Shown piece by piece: positions 16,853 to 24,947 of a stretch of 64,000 bases of DNA. Positions within the stretch are counted from its first letter, which is position 1, and every line of letters begins with the position of its first letter. The notes below the pieces were generated by a model, which saw nothing but the letters and a program-made list of their open reading frames with translations, did no database searches and had not been told where the DNA came from. A program made the translations under genes and the position numbers. Source of the stretch: Bacteroidales bacterium UBA1173 (lineage in GTDB: Bacteria > Bacteroidota > Bacteroidia > Bacteroidales > F082); NCBI GenBank assembly GCA_002311655.1, contig DBYZ01000008.1:124001-188000 (forward strand), written 5' to 3'.

Positions 16853-17944
16853 ATGAAAAACTCCGATTTCCTCTCCCCATCGCAGCTCGCTTGGCGTCGC
16901 TACAAAAGCAACGTCGCCGGCATGATCTCGTTGATTTTCATTATCTTATGTGCACTGATGGCAATCTTCGCCTACTTCATTATCCCCGATAACACCCCTG
17001 ATGCGAACACCCAAATCCTAGAGATTTCAACACAGAAACCGGGCTTCGAGGTGGATATCCTGCTCGTCAACAAACCGACAAAAGTCGAGGAAGTTGGATT
17101 TTTCAAGAAACTTTGGAGCGGTCAACCCTCGCCATACCGCCAAATCCCTGTCGATTCCGTGAAATTTGGCGAAAAAACGACAATCGCTTACATCTTCAAC
17201 CCAGAACACGAGGGCGCTGTGCAAGAAGAAGTCATCGACAACAGCTCATTGCCAGAAAATCCTATAATTCACCGAAAGTATTACCTTGGCACCGACCAGT
17301 TCGGGCGTGACTTCCTGAGCCGCCTCGTCCTTGGCACCCGCATAAGCTTCAGCGTAGGCTTCATAGCAGTAATCCTTTCGGTAGTCATCGGACTCTTCGT
17401 AGGAGGCCTCGGCGGCTTCTTCCGTGGTCGTGTCGACGACATTACGATGTGGCTCATCAACGTGGTATGGTCGCTGCCTACATTGTTGATAGTCATAGCG
17501 ATAACGTTCGCACTCGGCAAAGGTGTGGTACAGGTGTTCATAGCCGTTGGTCTCACCATGTGGGTCGAGGTGGCACGTGTCACCAGAGGCCAGATCTTAT
17601 CAATTCGCGAGACCACCTTCGTGGAAGCAGGTCGTGCCTTGGGCTTCAAAAACGCAAGAATCATAATCCGTCATATCATCCCTAACATCCTCAACCCTAT
17701 CATCGTCATCTCGGCAGCTAACTTCGCCACAGCGATACTCCTCGAGGCAGGTCTGAGTTTCTTGGGAATCGGCGTTCAACCTCCTATGCCGTCGTGGGGT
17801 TCGATGATCAAGGAAAACTATGCCTACATCATCCTCGACGACGCCTTCCTCGCCATCCTCCCCGGCATCGCAATCATGTTGCTGGTGCTGGCTTTCATGC
17901 TCATGGGCAACGCTCTGCGTGAGGCTCTCAACGTCAAAAAATAA
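16853..17944 (+). CDS. OppC/DppC-type ABC transporter permease
   Basis: Inner-membrane permease of the peptide/nickel import family. The 363-residue product has a first transmembrane helix at about residues 24-46, a periplasmic insertion of about 100 residues, then the diagnostic YYLGTDQFGRDFLSRLV segment (about 143-159) and five further helices. The EAA cytoplasmic loop (EAGRALGFKNARIIIRHIIP) that contacts the ATPase is present. No partner permease, ATPase or binding protein is adjacent, so the rest of the transporter must be encoded elsewhere. The substrate cannot be read from the sequence. Confidence 0.88.
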   Translation: MKNSDFLSPSQLAWRRYKSNVAGMISLIFIILCALMAIFAYFIIPDNTPDANTQILEISTQKPGFEVDILLVNKPTKVEEVGFFKKLWSGQPSPYRQIPVDSVKFGEKTTIAYIFNPEHEGAVQEEVIDNSSLPENPIIHRKYYLGTDQFGRDFLSRLVLGTRISFSVGFIAVILSVVIGLFVGGLGGFFRGRVDDITMWLINVVWSLPTLLIVIAITFALGKGVVQVFIAVGLTMWVEVARVTRGQILSIRETTFVEAGRALGFKNARIIIRHIIPNILNPIIVISAANFATAILLEAGLSFLGIGVQPPMPSWGSMIKENYAYIILDDAFLAILPGIAIMLLVLAFMLMGNALREALNVKK

Positions 17945-17982
17945 TATTTTTCATTAATTATATAAGGTGTTAAAAATTTTTG

Positions 17983-17990
17983 TAATTTTG
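17983..17990 (+). promoter_or_regulatory. Promoter -7 box of tRNA-Leu and possibly tig
   Basis: TAATTTTG lies 15 bases before the tRNA. No separate box is seen between the tRNA and tig, so tig may be read from here. Confidence 0.55.
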
Positions 17991-18005
17991 CACCCTCAAA
18001 AATTT

Positions 18006-18087
18006 GCGGATGTGGCGTAATTGGTAGCCGCGCCAGACTTAGGATCTGGTTCCGTAAGGAGTATGGGTTCGAGTCCCTTCATCCGCA
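18006..18087 (+). tRNA. tRNA-Leu (anticodon UAG)
   Basis: Acceptor stem GCGGATG/CATCCGC pairs fully, discriminator A. Anticodon stem CCAGA/TCTGG encloses CTTAGGA, giving TAG. The long variable arm (about TTCCGTAAGGAG) is class II, as expected for leucine. T-loop TTCGAGT. One T-stem pair is mismatched (T50 against T64). Confidence 0.93.
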
Positions 18088-18113
18088 CGAAAAGATTAAA
18101 TAATTTATTGATA

Positions 18114-19244
18114 ATGAAGACTATACAGACAGCAAAAGGCGACCTTCTCGCCTCAATCCAGATCGACATCGAAAAAGCTGATTTCGCAGAAGATGTTAAG
18201 AAAGAATTAAAAAACTATCAGCATAAAGCAGTGCTTCCAGGCTTCCGTCAGGGTAAAGTGCCGTTTGGAATGATCGAAAAAATGTACGGCTCAGCAGTCA
18301 CTTTCGACAAATTGAACAAGAAAGTCTCTGAAGCTCTCAACAATCATATCCTCGAAAACAAACTCGATGTCATGGGTTACCCGCTGTCAGATCCTGACAA
18401 ACAGCAGCCTACAGATCCTGAGACTCAGGAGACAATGAGCTTCTTCTTTGAAGTCGGTCTGAAACCGGAAATCAAAGTCGAACTCGGCAAAATCGCCATC
18501 AACGACTACAACATCAAGGCTTCTGACAAGGAAATTGACGAGACTATCAAACGCATCCAGGAAGGCAACAAGAAAGACGACAAACTTCCAGAACTCAACG
18601 AAGAGCTCTTCAAACTCATCTTCCCTACAAAGGATATCAAAGACGTCGAGACATTCCGCAAGGAAATCGCAACAGAGATGGAACGCCAGTATGTGGTTGA
18701 AGCAGAACGTATGTTCCTCAACAACGCCATCGACAAACTCGTGAGCGAGATTAAGTTCGACATGCCTGACGCATTCCTGAAACGCTGGATCGTCGCCAAC
18801 AGCGAAGGCAAAATCACCGAAGAGGATGTCGAGAAGAACTACGACAACGTCTATTCAAAGACCTTCAGATGGCAGCTCATCGAAGAGACAATCGCAAAGG
18901 CCAACCCTGAACTCGTCCTCAAAGAAGAAGAACTTCGCGAGTTCGTGACAAAGATGTACTTCGGCCAGCTCGACCTCACCAACATGGACGAGGATATGAA
19001 GAAACGTCTTGACGGCATCGTCGACTCAGTGTTGAAAGACGAGAACCAGCGCGAAAACATCAAGAACCAGGTCGCTGACAACAAAGTCACAGCCTTCTTG
19101 AGAAAAGCTATGAAGGTGAAAATGGTCGACACAGACTACGAAGGCTTCGTAAAGGCTGTCCTTCCACAGGAAGAGAAACCGGCAAAGAAAGCTGCTGCTA
19201 AGAAGACAACAGCAAAGAAGACCACTAAGAAAGAAGAGGAATAA
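18114..19244 (+). CDS. tig: Trigger factor lacking the PPIase domain
   Basis: Ribosome-associated chaperone for nascent chains. The 376-residue product has the N-terminal ribosome-binding domain with the signature GFRQGKVP at residues 43-50, and a C-terminal helical chaperone domain. Normal trigger factors are about 430-450 residues with an FKBP-type PPIase domain between the two. Here the sequence passes directly from DETIKRIQEGNKKDD (about 142-156) to LPELNEELFKLIF, so that domain is missing. The frame is intact. The tail is a lysine/alanine/threonine-rich stretch. The frame is open back into tRNA-Leu, but the ATG at 18114 matches the family start. It lies upstream of clpP and clpX, as usual. 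Confidence 0.93.
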   Translation: MKTIQTAKGDLLASIQIDIEKADFAEDVKKELKNYQHKAVLPGFRQGKVPFGMIEKMYGSAVTFDKLNKKVSEALNNHILENKLDVMGYPLSDPDKQQPTDPETQETMSFFFEVGLKPEIKVELGKIAINDYNIKASDKEIDETIKRIQEGNKKDDKLPELNEELFKLIFPTKDIKDVETFRKEIATEMERQYVVEAERMFLNNAIDKLVSEIKFDMPDAFLKRWIVANSEGKITEEDVEKNYDNVYSKTFRWQLIEETIAKANPELVLKEEELREFVTKMYFGQLDLTNMDEDMKKRLDGIVDSVLKDENQRENIKNQVADNKVTAFLRKAMKVKMVDTDYEGFVKAVLPQEEKPAKKAAAKKTTAKKTTKKEEE

Positions 19245-19250
19245 AAAAAT

Positions 19251-19280
19251 TGTAGAGGTGTACGGCCGTACATCTCTACA
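19251..19280. repeat. 30-bp palindrome between tig and clpP
   Basis: TGTAGAGGTGTACGG followed by CCGTACATCTCTACA is an inverted repeat with one mismatch. It lies seven bases after the tig stop and 13 bases before the clpP ATG. It resembles the GTAGGGA palindromes in size and style but has a different core. Confidence 0.8.
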
Positions 19281-19293
19281 ACATTAAAATAAT

Positions 19294-19965
19294 ATGAATA
19301 ACAACGAATTCTATAAATACGCCACCAAGCACCGCGGCATCAACGGTTTAGGCCTCGAGAAATACGCCAACACCATCACCAGCTACATCTCCCCGACCAT
19401 CATCGAGGAACGTCAGCTCAACGTGGCACAGATGGACGTGTTCTCACGCTTGATGATGGACCGTATCATCTTCCTGGGCGACCAGATCGATGACTACGTT
19501 GCCAACATCATCCAGGCACAGCTGCTCTTTCTCGAGTCAGCCGACCCGAAACGCGACATCCAAATTTATCTAAACTCTCCTGGTGGCTCAGTGTACGCCG
19601 GTCTCGGCATCTACGACACCATGCAGTTCATCCAGCCTGACGTGGCGACAATATGCACTGGCATGGCAGCCTCAATGGCGGCAGTGTTACTCTGCGCCGG
19701 TGCCGACGGCAAACGTTCAGCACTCAAGCACTCACGCATCATGATTCACCAGCCTATGGGCGGCATGCAGGGCCAGGCTTCAGATATCGAGATCACCGCA
19801 CGTGAGATTCAGAAGATAAAGAAAGAACTCTACGAAATCATCGCCCAGCACACCAAACAGCCTTACGACAAGGTTTGGGCCGACAGCGACCGCGACTACT
19901 GGATGACAGCGGAAGAGGCCAAAGCATACGGCATGGTTGATGAAGTTCTCATTAAAAATAAATAG
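19294..19965 (+). CDS. clpP: ATP-dependent Clp protease proteolytic subunit ClpP
   Basis: Serine protease that forms the barrel chamber of the ClpXP complex. The 223-residue product has the catalytic-serine motif GMAASMAAVLL (about residues 126-136), the histidine in RIMIHQPMGG (about 148-157) and an aspartate further on in the ADSDRDYWM region. An N-terminal extension of about 30 residues precedes the conserved YISPTIIEERQ strand. It lies between tig and clpX; the spacers on both sides carry palindromic or heptamer repeats. Confidence 0.97.
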   Translation: MNNNEFYKYATKHRGINGLGLEKYANTITSYISPTIIEERQLNVAQMDVFSRLMMDRIIFLGDQIDDYVANIIQAQLLFLESADPKRDIQIYLNSPGGSVYAGLGIYDTMQFIQPDVATICTGMAASMAAVLLCAGADGKRSALKHSRIMIHQPMGGMQGQASDIEITAREIQKIKKELYEIIAQHTKQPYDKVWADSDRDYWMTAEEAKAYGMVDEVLIKNK

Positions 19966-20041
19966 TCGCTAGTTTTTAGTCTTTAGTCGTTAGTCATAAG
20001 ACTGATTTACTAAAGACTAAAGACTAAAGACTAAAGACTAA
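19966..20041. repeat. Heptamer repeat hairpin (TTAGTCT / AGACTAA)
   Basis: The clpP-clpX spacer has TTTAGTCTTTAGTCGTTAGT on the left and four tandem CTAAAGA units on the right, an inverted arrangement that can fold into a long stem. Related sequence lies at 31183-31206, 37750-37770, 48783-48842 and 50775-50805. Confidence 0.8.
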
Positions 20042-20045
20042 GTAA

Positions 20046-21281
20046 ATGTCTAAAAAACAAGAAAATCATTGTTCCTTCTGCGGACGCCCGGAGAGCCAGG
20101 TGCCTGTGCTTCTCACCGGCATGGATGGCTGTATCTGCAGCGACTGCATTGAAAGCGGCCACCAGATGGTGACAACAGAGTTCGCTCATCGCGCAAAAGC
20201 CGCCGTCCCAGACTTCAAGCTTCTCAAGCCGTTGGAAATCAAGAATTTCCTCGACCAGTACGTCATCGGACAGGATGCGGCAAAACGCGTGCTTGCAGTT
20301 GCCGTTTACAACCACTATAAACGTCTGAATCAGAAAGATACCGCCGACGAGGTCGAGATCGAGAAATCGAATATCGTGCTTGTTGGCGAGACAGGAACAG
20401 GTAAGACCTTGTTAGCCAAGACGATAGCACGCATGCTTAACGTGCCGTTCGCCATCGCCGACGCCACAGTGCTCACCGAAGCAGGCTACGTGGGCGAAGA
20501 CGTGGAAAACATACTCGTGAAGCTGCTCCAAGCTGCCGACTACGACGTGGCAGCAGCCGAGAAAGGCATAGTTTTCATCGACGAAATCGACAAGATTGCA
20601 CGCAAGGGCGACAACCCAAGCATCACACGCGACGTTTCCGGTGAAGGCGTGCAGCAAGCCATGCTGAAGCTCCTCGAAGGAACAGTGGTCAACGTGCCAC
20701 CACAAGGCGGCCGCAAACATCCGGAACAGAAGATGATTCAGGTCAACACCAAAGACATCCTCTTCATCGCCGGCGGCGCCTTCGACGGCATCGACAAAAT
20801 AATTGCCAACCGCATTGGAACCAACGCCATAGGCTACGGCTCCGACTTCAAGAAACAGATCGACCGCGACAATATGCTCCAATATATCGCGCCATCAGAT
20901 TTGAAGAAGTTTGGCTTGATTCCGGAAATTATAGGTCGTTTCCCAATCCTGACCTATCTCAACCCTCTCGACAGAGGAACTCTCAAGCGCATCCTCACCG
21001 AACCGAAAAACGCCATCACAAAGCAGTTCTCAAAACTGTTCGGCATGGATGACATCGAGCTGATTATCAAAGACGAAGTGCTTGATTTTATCGTCGACAA
21101 GAGCATCGAGTTCAAACTCGGCGCCCGCGGACTGCGCTCCATCCTCGAAGCCATCCTCAACGACGACATGTTCGAGATGCCATCATCCAACAAGAAGAAT
21201 CTCGTCGTTGATCTCAAATACGCAAAAGAAAAGTTTGATAAATCAAAAATAAACGAGACCGTCATTTCGACTGGAGTGTAA
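20046..21281 (+). CDS. clpX: ATP-dependent Clp protease unfoldase ClpX
   Basis: AAA+ unfoldase that recognises, unfolds and feeds substrates to ClpP. The 411-residue product has the N-terminal four-cysteine zinc-binding domain (CSFCGRP, then CSDC; residues 9-37), Walker A GETGTGKT (about 115-122), Walker B IVFIDEIDKI (about 178-187) and the sensor regions. The last codons (ETVISTGV) lie in a dispersed repeat beginning at 21261, which also supplies the stop, so the C-terminal tail may be altered from the ancestral one. Downstream is a large inverted repeat facing a convergent gene. Confidence 0.97.
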   Translation: MSKKQENHCSFCGRPESQVPVLLTGMDGCICSDCIESGHQMVTTEFAHRAKAAVPDFKLLKPLEIKNFLDQYVIGQDAAKRVLAVAVYNHYKRLNQKDTADEVEIEKSNIVLVGETGTGKTLLAKTIARMLNVPFAIADATVLTEAGYVGEDVENILVKLLQAADYDVAAAEKGIVFIDEIDKIARKGDNPSITRDVSGEGVQQAMLKLLEGTVVNVPPQGGRKHPEQKMIQVNTKDILFIAGGAFDGIDKIIANRIGTNAIGYGSDFKKQIDRDNMLQYIAPSDLKKFGLIPEIIGRFPILTYLNPLDRGTLKRILTEPKNAITKQFSKLFGMDDIELIIKDEVLDFIVDKSIEFKLGARGLRSILEAILNDDMFEMPSSNKKNLVVDLKYAKEKFDKSKINETVISTGV

Positions 21282-21370
21282 CGCAGTGAAACGGAATGGA
21301 GAAATCACCGCCATGTGATAATGAAAAATTATTCAAATGGCGGTGATTTCTCGACTTCGCTCGAAATGAC
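21261..21370. repeat. Inverted repeat pair at the clpX 3' end
   Basis: GTCATTTCGA (from 21261) and TCGAAATGAC (to 21370) form the outer arms; GAAATCACCGCCAT (21301-21314) and ATGGCGGTGATTTC (21337-21350) form a perfect 14-bp inner stem. The right arm carries the GACTTCGCTCGAAATGAC repeat found elsewhere in the window. It covers the clpX stop codon and may act as a bidirectional terminator between clpX and the convergent gene. Confidence 0.85.
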
Positions 21371-21380
21371 GTGTGATTAT

Positions 21381-22808
21381 TTATTTTCCTCGCCCTTGAA
21401 TTACAATAAGCGCTGTGTAAATCAAAATCTTGATATCTACGGCGAGGTTCATGTTTTCGATGTAAAGGATATCGTATTTCAGGCGCTCCACCATCTCCTC
21501 GACAGTAGAAGCATAGCCGAATTTCACTTCACCCCAGCTGGTGATGCCAGGTTTTATCTTCAGAAGCATCCTGTAATGCGGCGCCACTTGGACAATCTGG
21601 TCGATATAATATTGACGCTCAGGACGATAGCCGACAATCGACATCTTTCCGCCAAGCACGGTAAAGAACTGCGGAATCTCATCAAGACGCACTTTTCTCA
21701 TGAACTTGCCCCATTTCGTGATACGCGGGTCGTCGTCTTTCGAGAGCTGCGGCCCCATATCCTCAGCGTTGACATACATACTCCTGAATTTCAACATATT
21801 AAATGGCTGACCATGCTTTCCGATGCGCTCCTGCTTGTAGAAGACAGGTCCTGGTGACGAGCATTTAACCATGATAGCTGTAAACAGGTAAACCGGTGAT
21901 AATAAGATGATTACGAGAATGGAAACCACCACATCAAACACTCGTTTCGCCACCTGCTGCCAAACTGGCATAGGCTCAGGTGTCACCTGAATAAGCGATG
22001 CATGCCAGATACCCTCCTGCTTCACCGCGCCAAACACAAACTCGTGCATCAAAGGGATGATTTTCACCGTCACATCGGTGCTCTCAAGAGCCACCAAAAT
22101 ACGGTCGATGGTCTCGGTCTCCGAACGTTCTATTGCGATGATAACCTCTTCAATATCATAGTCTTTGATGACCTTTTTCACATCTTTGTAATTACCCAGA
22201 TGCGGGATGTATTTCTCTACCTTATAGACGTCTTTGTCGAAAACATTGACAAATCCCACGATAAAACTACCCGAAGAGAACTTCTGCTCGGTAATCTCCT
22301 TGTAAATTGCGCAGGCGTTGCCATTGCTGCCGATAATCAAAGTATTGAAGCCAATCTCTCTATTATGAATCTTTCTAGCCGTGATAGACGTAATCGTCAA
22401 CCTGCCGATATACGTCAATGAGAACTGTAACAGGTACAGTAACAAGAACAATGAGTAATAGATTCTGTAGTTTGTGATATTATCATCAAGAATCAAAGTG
22501 AAAAACAGGACAATAGCACCAATCAGCGTCACCAGCATGGTCTGACCCAGCTCACGGACACGTGACTTGAAATACACCTTCTGATAAGAACCGGCAAGCA
22601 TATAAAGCATCAGCCAGGCAAACGGAATAACAATAATGCCAATCCAGAAATTCCTGTCATCCATAACTATGCTGAAATCCGCCATATTGCTCATAGGTTC
22701 CATGGTCTTCCTGAAACAGAAGAAAATGGACCATGTCACGACTGACGCGAACCAGTCCCACAAGACGTAAATGAATGTCTGTCTTCGTTTATTAATTTTC
22801 TTACTCAA
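21381..22808 (-). CDS. Polyprenyl glycosylphosphotransferase (WcaJ/PglC superfamily)
   Basis: Membrane enzyme that transfers a sugar-1-phosphate to undecaprenyl phosphate, starting a surface polysaccharide unit. The 475-residue product has four or five N-terminal membrane helices (about residues 10-140), a CoA-binding-like middle domain with IIGSNGNAC, and a C-terminal catalytic domain: a membrane-entry helix (about 283-303), then KCSSPGPVFYKQERIG, KFRSMYVNAE and RKVRLDEIPQFFTVL, which holds the catalytic Asp-Glu pair. It overlaps the stop of the upstream lipoprotein gene by eight bases, so the two are probably coupled. The sugar cannot be told from the sequence. Confidence 0.93.
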   Translation of the reverse strand: MSKKINKRRQTFIYVLWDWFASVVTWSIFFCFRKTMEPMSNMADFSIVMDDRNFWIGIIVIPFAWLMLYMLAGSYQKVYFKSRVRELGQTMLVTLIGAIVLFFTLILDDNITNYRIYYSLFLLLYLLQFSLTYIGRLTITSITARKIHNREIGFNTLIIGSNGNACAIYKEITEQKFSSGSFIVGFVNVFDKDVYKVEKYIPHLGNYKDVKKVIKDYDIEEVIIAIERSETETIDRILVALESTDVTVKIIPLMHEFVFGAVKQEGIWHASLIQVTPEPMPVWQQVAKRVFDVVVSILVIILLSPVYLFTAIMVKCSSPGPVFYKQERIGKHGQPFNMLKFRSMYVNAEDMGPQLSKDDDPRITKWGKFMRKVRLDEIPQFFTVLGGKMSIVGYRPERQYYIDQIVQVAPHYRMLLKIKPGITSWGEVKFGYASTVEEMVERLKYDILYIENMNLAVDIKILIYTALIVIQGRGK

Positions 22809-23727
22809 TGTAAATCAATTTAATATTGTCCAAATAAATATCAGCAGTCTCGTCACCTGTTACAGCGCTTTTCAGGTAAAACTTGAAATATGCCGCATGA
22901 TTGTTTTCAGTGACTGTAGGGCTGAAGTTGATGTAAGCCTTTTTCCAGGTATCGGTGGATTTCAGGTAATAAAGATCCTTATCCTGCAAGCCGTTTTGCG
23001 ATGACCAGATATACATTCCTACCATAATCTCGGCATTGCACTTGTAATCCATCTCCATCATAACATAATTGCCTACACCAGGAAGATTGTACAACTCACC
23101 ACTGGCAAGACCCATTCGTTTGATACTGTCGCCAAGATGAACATGTCCTGAACGAAAATGATTAATGGTGTCAAACGGATCCAGCCATGCATTAGGATTA
23201 TTGCGGTGACTTATCTGATGCAATACAGCGTATGTCGTGTCAAGACGATAAAGCTTGATGTTGTTGATTTCCTCGAAATCTTCCATCATCTTGATTCGCA
23301 TCAGAGTGCTGTCGATACTGTAGTATTTTGTGGTTGGTGTGACATTGCCAATCTCGCCTTCCACCAAAGTGTGTTTGAATCTATATGGCTTATAAAATGG
23401 ATATTGAATCCTCGTTGCTGAAATGCCGTTCATCTTAACGCCAGGATAAAGCTGTATGGTTTTCTCGCCTTTTTCAAGAATCGGCACCATGACATATCTT
23501 CCGTCGTCGTGATTTCTCATTTCATAGCACCCCTGCAAGTTTCCGTTGACATAAACCCAAGCGTCGGTGATTGCTTCCGTAGCAGCACCTTCAATCTCAT
23601 AATTTGTTGTAAGACTCCATGGTTCGATGCGCAGATAAGCAGGAATCTCCTGACTTCCGCTGAACTTCTTACACGAAAACAACAATAAAACTATTCCAAA
23701 TAAAAAAATGTAACGAAGACTCTTCAT
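22801..23727 (-). CDS. Lipoprotein of unknown function
   Basis: The 308-residue product has a lipoprotein signal with lipobox LFSC (Cys19) and a mainly beta-strand body. I do not recognise a named family, although such lipoproteins occur in Bacteroidota near polysaccharide genes. The C-terminal half (about residues 170-305) reads like a carbohydrate-binding jellyroll, with LDNIKLIYIE at the end, the common last strand of such modules; this is inference. It lies between the oxidoreductase gene and the glycosylphosphotransferase gene on the same strand, so a role in surface polysaccharide is possible. Confidence 0.65.
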   Translation of the reverse strand: MKSLRYIFLFGIVLLLFSCKKFSGSQEIPAYLRIEPWSLTTNYEIEGAATEAITDAWVYVNGNLQGCYEMRNHDDGRYVMVPILEKGEKTIQLYPGVKMNGISATRIQYPFYKPYRFKHTLVEGEIGNVTPTTKYYSIDSTLMRIKMMEDFEEINNIKLYRLDTTYAVLHQISHRNNPNAWLDPFDTINHFRSGHVHLGDSIKRMGLASGELYNLPGVGNYVMMEMDYKCNAEIMVGMYIWSSQNGLQDKDLYYLKSTDTWKKAYINFSPTVTENNHAAYFKFYLKSAVTGDETADIYLDNIKLIYIE

Positions 23728-23774
23728 AGGCAGTCTTTTTTTATTTTTAACGAAGTTAAATATAAAATATTGTG

Positions 23775-24770
23775 TTATTTCAAATGTTTTTTCAACTGCT
23801 CCTGATGTTTGTCGATTTCTTCAAGAATCATGTAGGCGACCTTCAGCACCTCCACGCCATCTTCAATGGTTACAGGCGGCTCGGTGTTAGTCATGATAGC
23901 GTCGTGGAAACGTTCCAATTCAGTCTTTATAGCGTTGATTTGATTTGTCTCCAGTTCCTCAACGGAAATCTTCTTCTCTGTTCCGTCTGGAAGCGAAATT
24001 GTCATGTCGAAAGGACCAGGCACGCCGTTAACATCCTCAACTCTCACAATATCAGCCTTTTTCTCCATGAAATCCATGGTGATGTATGCGCCTTTCTGGA
24101 AGATACGGAACTTACGCATGTTCTTCAAAGAGATACGGCTTGTGGTGAGATTTGCCACTGCTCCATTCTCAAACTCTAACCTCGCCGTGATGATGTCAGG
24201 TGTCGGGCTAACTATTGACACGCCGCTGGCATTGATAGATTTTATTGACGATTTCACAATAGTGAGAAGAATATCGATATCATGAACCGTGAGGTCGAGG
24301 ACCACCGGTACATCGCATCCGCGAGGGTTGTAGAGAGCCAAACGATGCACCTCAATAAACACAGGGTCATCGATATGAGGCTCGGCGGCAATGAATGCCG
24401 GGTTGAAACGCTCCACATGACCCACCTGCACCTTCACATTAGCTTTCTTTGCCAACGCAATGAGTTTGTTTGCCTCGTCTACAGTAGCCACTATAGGCTT
24501 CTCAATGAACACATTCTTGCCTTTTGCGATGGCTTTTGAAGCACATTCAAAATGGGCGATAGTAGGCGTGACAATATCCACAACATCAACAGAATCAATA
24601 AGTTCATCTATTGAAGTGTAGTTTTTAACACCAGCGTCAGCGGCGACTTTCTTAGCCGTATTCTCATCCTGATCGTAAAATCCGACCAGCTCATATTTGT
24701 CAATCTGTTTGATGCAGTTGATGTGAATCTTTCCAAGATGACCTGCACCTAAAACTCCGATTTTTAACAT
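23775..24770 (-). CDS. Gfo/Idh/MocA-family NAD(P)-dependent oxidoreductase
   Basis: The 331-residue product has the N-terminal Rossmann motif GVLGAGHLGKIH (residues 5-16), the family motif EKPIVAT (about 92-98) and the C-terminal alpha/beta domain with HDIDILL (about 164-170). Members act on sugars or nucleotide sugars. It is the first gene of a putative operon with a lipoprotein and a polyprenyl glycosylphosphotransferase, so a sugar-nucleotide substrate is plausible. The frame is open to 24809, but the -7 box lies at 24788-24795, so the ATG at 24770 is chosen. Confidence 0.92.
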   Translation of the reverse strand: MLKIGVLGAGHLGKIHINCIKQIDKYELVGFYDQDENTAKKVAADAGVKNYTSIDELIDSVDVVDIVTPTIAHFECASKAIAKGKNVFIEKPIVATVDEANKLIALAKKANVKVQVGHVERFNPAFIAAEPHIDDPVFIEVHRLALYNPRGCDVPVVLDLTVHDIDILLTIVKSSIKSINASGVSIVSPTPDIITARLEFENGAVANLTTSRISLKNMRKFRIFQKGAYITMDFMEKKADIVRVEDVNGVPGPFDMTISLPDGTEKKISVEELETNQINAIKTELERFHDAIMTNTEPPVTIEDGVEVLKVAYMILEEIDKHQEQLKKHLK

Positions 24771-24787
24771 AGAAAAATAAATTTTTG

Positions 24788-24795
24788 CAAAGATA
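24788..24795 (-). promoter_or_regulatory. Promoter -7 box of the oxidoreductase operon
   Basis: The minus strand reads TATCTTTG, 17 bases upstream of the chosen start. A 77-bp hairpin repeat begins about 23 bases further upstream. Confidence 0.65.
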
Positions 24796-24817
24796 TGAAA
24801 AAAAATCAATGTATTCT

Positions 24818-24894
24818 ACATTTTTAATGCCATTTGCAGAAATACGACTTACCACAGGGTACTGAGAGTATTTCGAAAATGGCATTAAAAATGT
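24818..24894. repeat. 77-bp hairpin repeat, copy 1
   Basis: Outer arms ACATTTTTAATGCCATTT and AAATGGCATTAAAAATGT pair completely; after a small internal loop GAAATAC pairs with GTATTTC. The apical part GACTTACCACAGGGTACTGA is identical in copy 2 (31070-31148, inverted). Two stem positions differ between copies with both partners changed. It lies in a divergent intergenic region. Confidence 0.9.
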
Positions 24895-24922
24895 TTTAAA
24901 TCATCAATGTATCAATTTTTAT

Positions 24923-24930
24923 TATATTTG
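24923..24930 (+). promoter_or_regulatory. Promoter -7 box of pcm
   Basis: TATATTTG matches TAnnTTTG and lies 17 bases before the pcm ATG. Confidence 0.6.
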
Positions 24931-24947
24931 CAGGATAAAACGAGAAG

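Noticed and set aside
19966..20041. CRISPR-like array
   Set aside because: Units are only seven bases, contiguous without spacers, partly inverted, and no cas genes are present.
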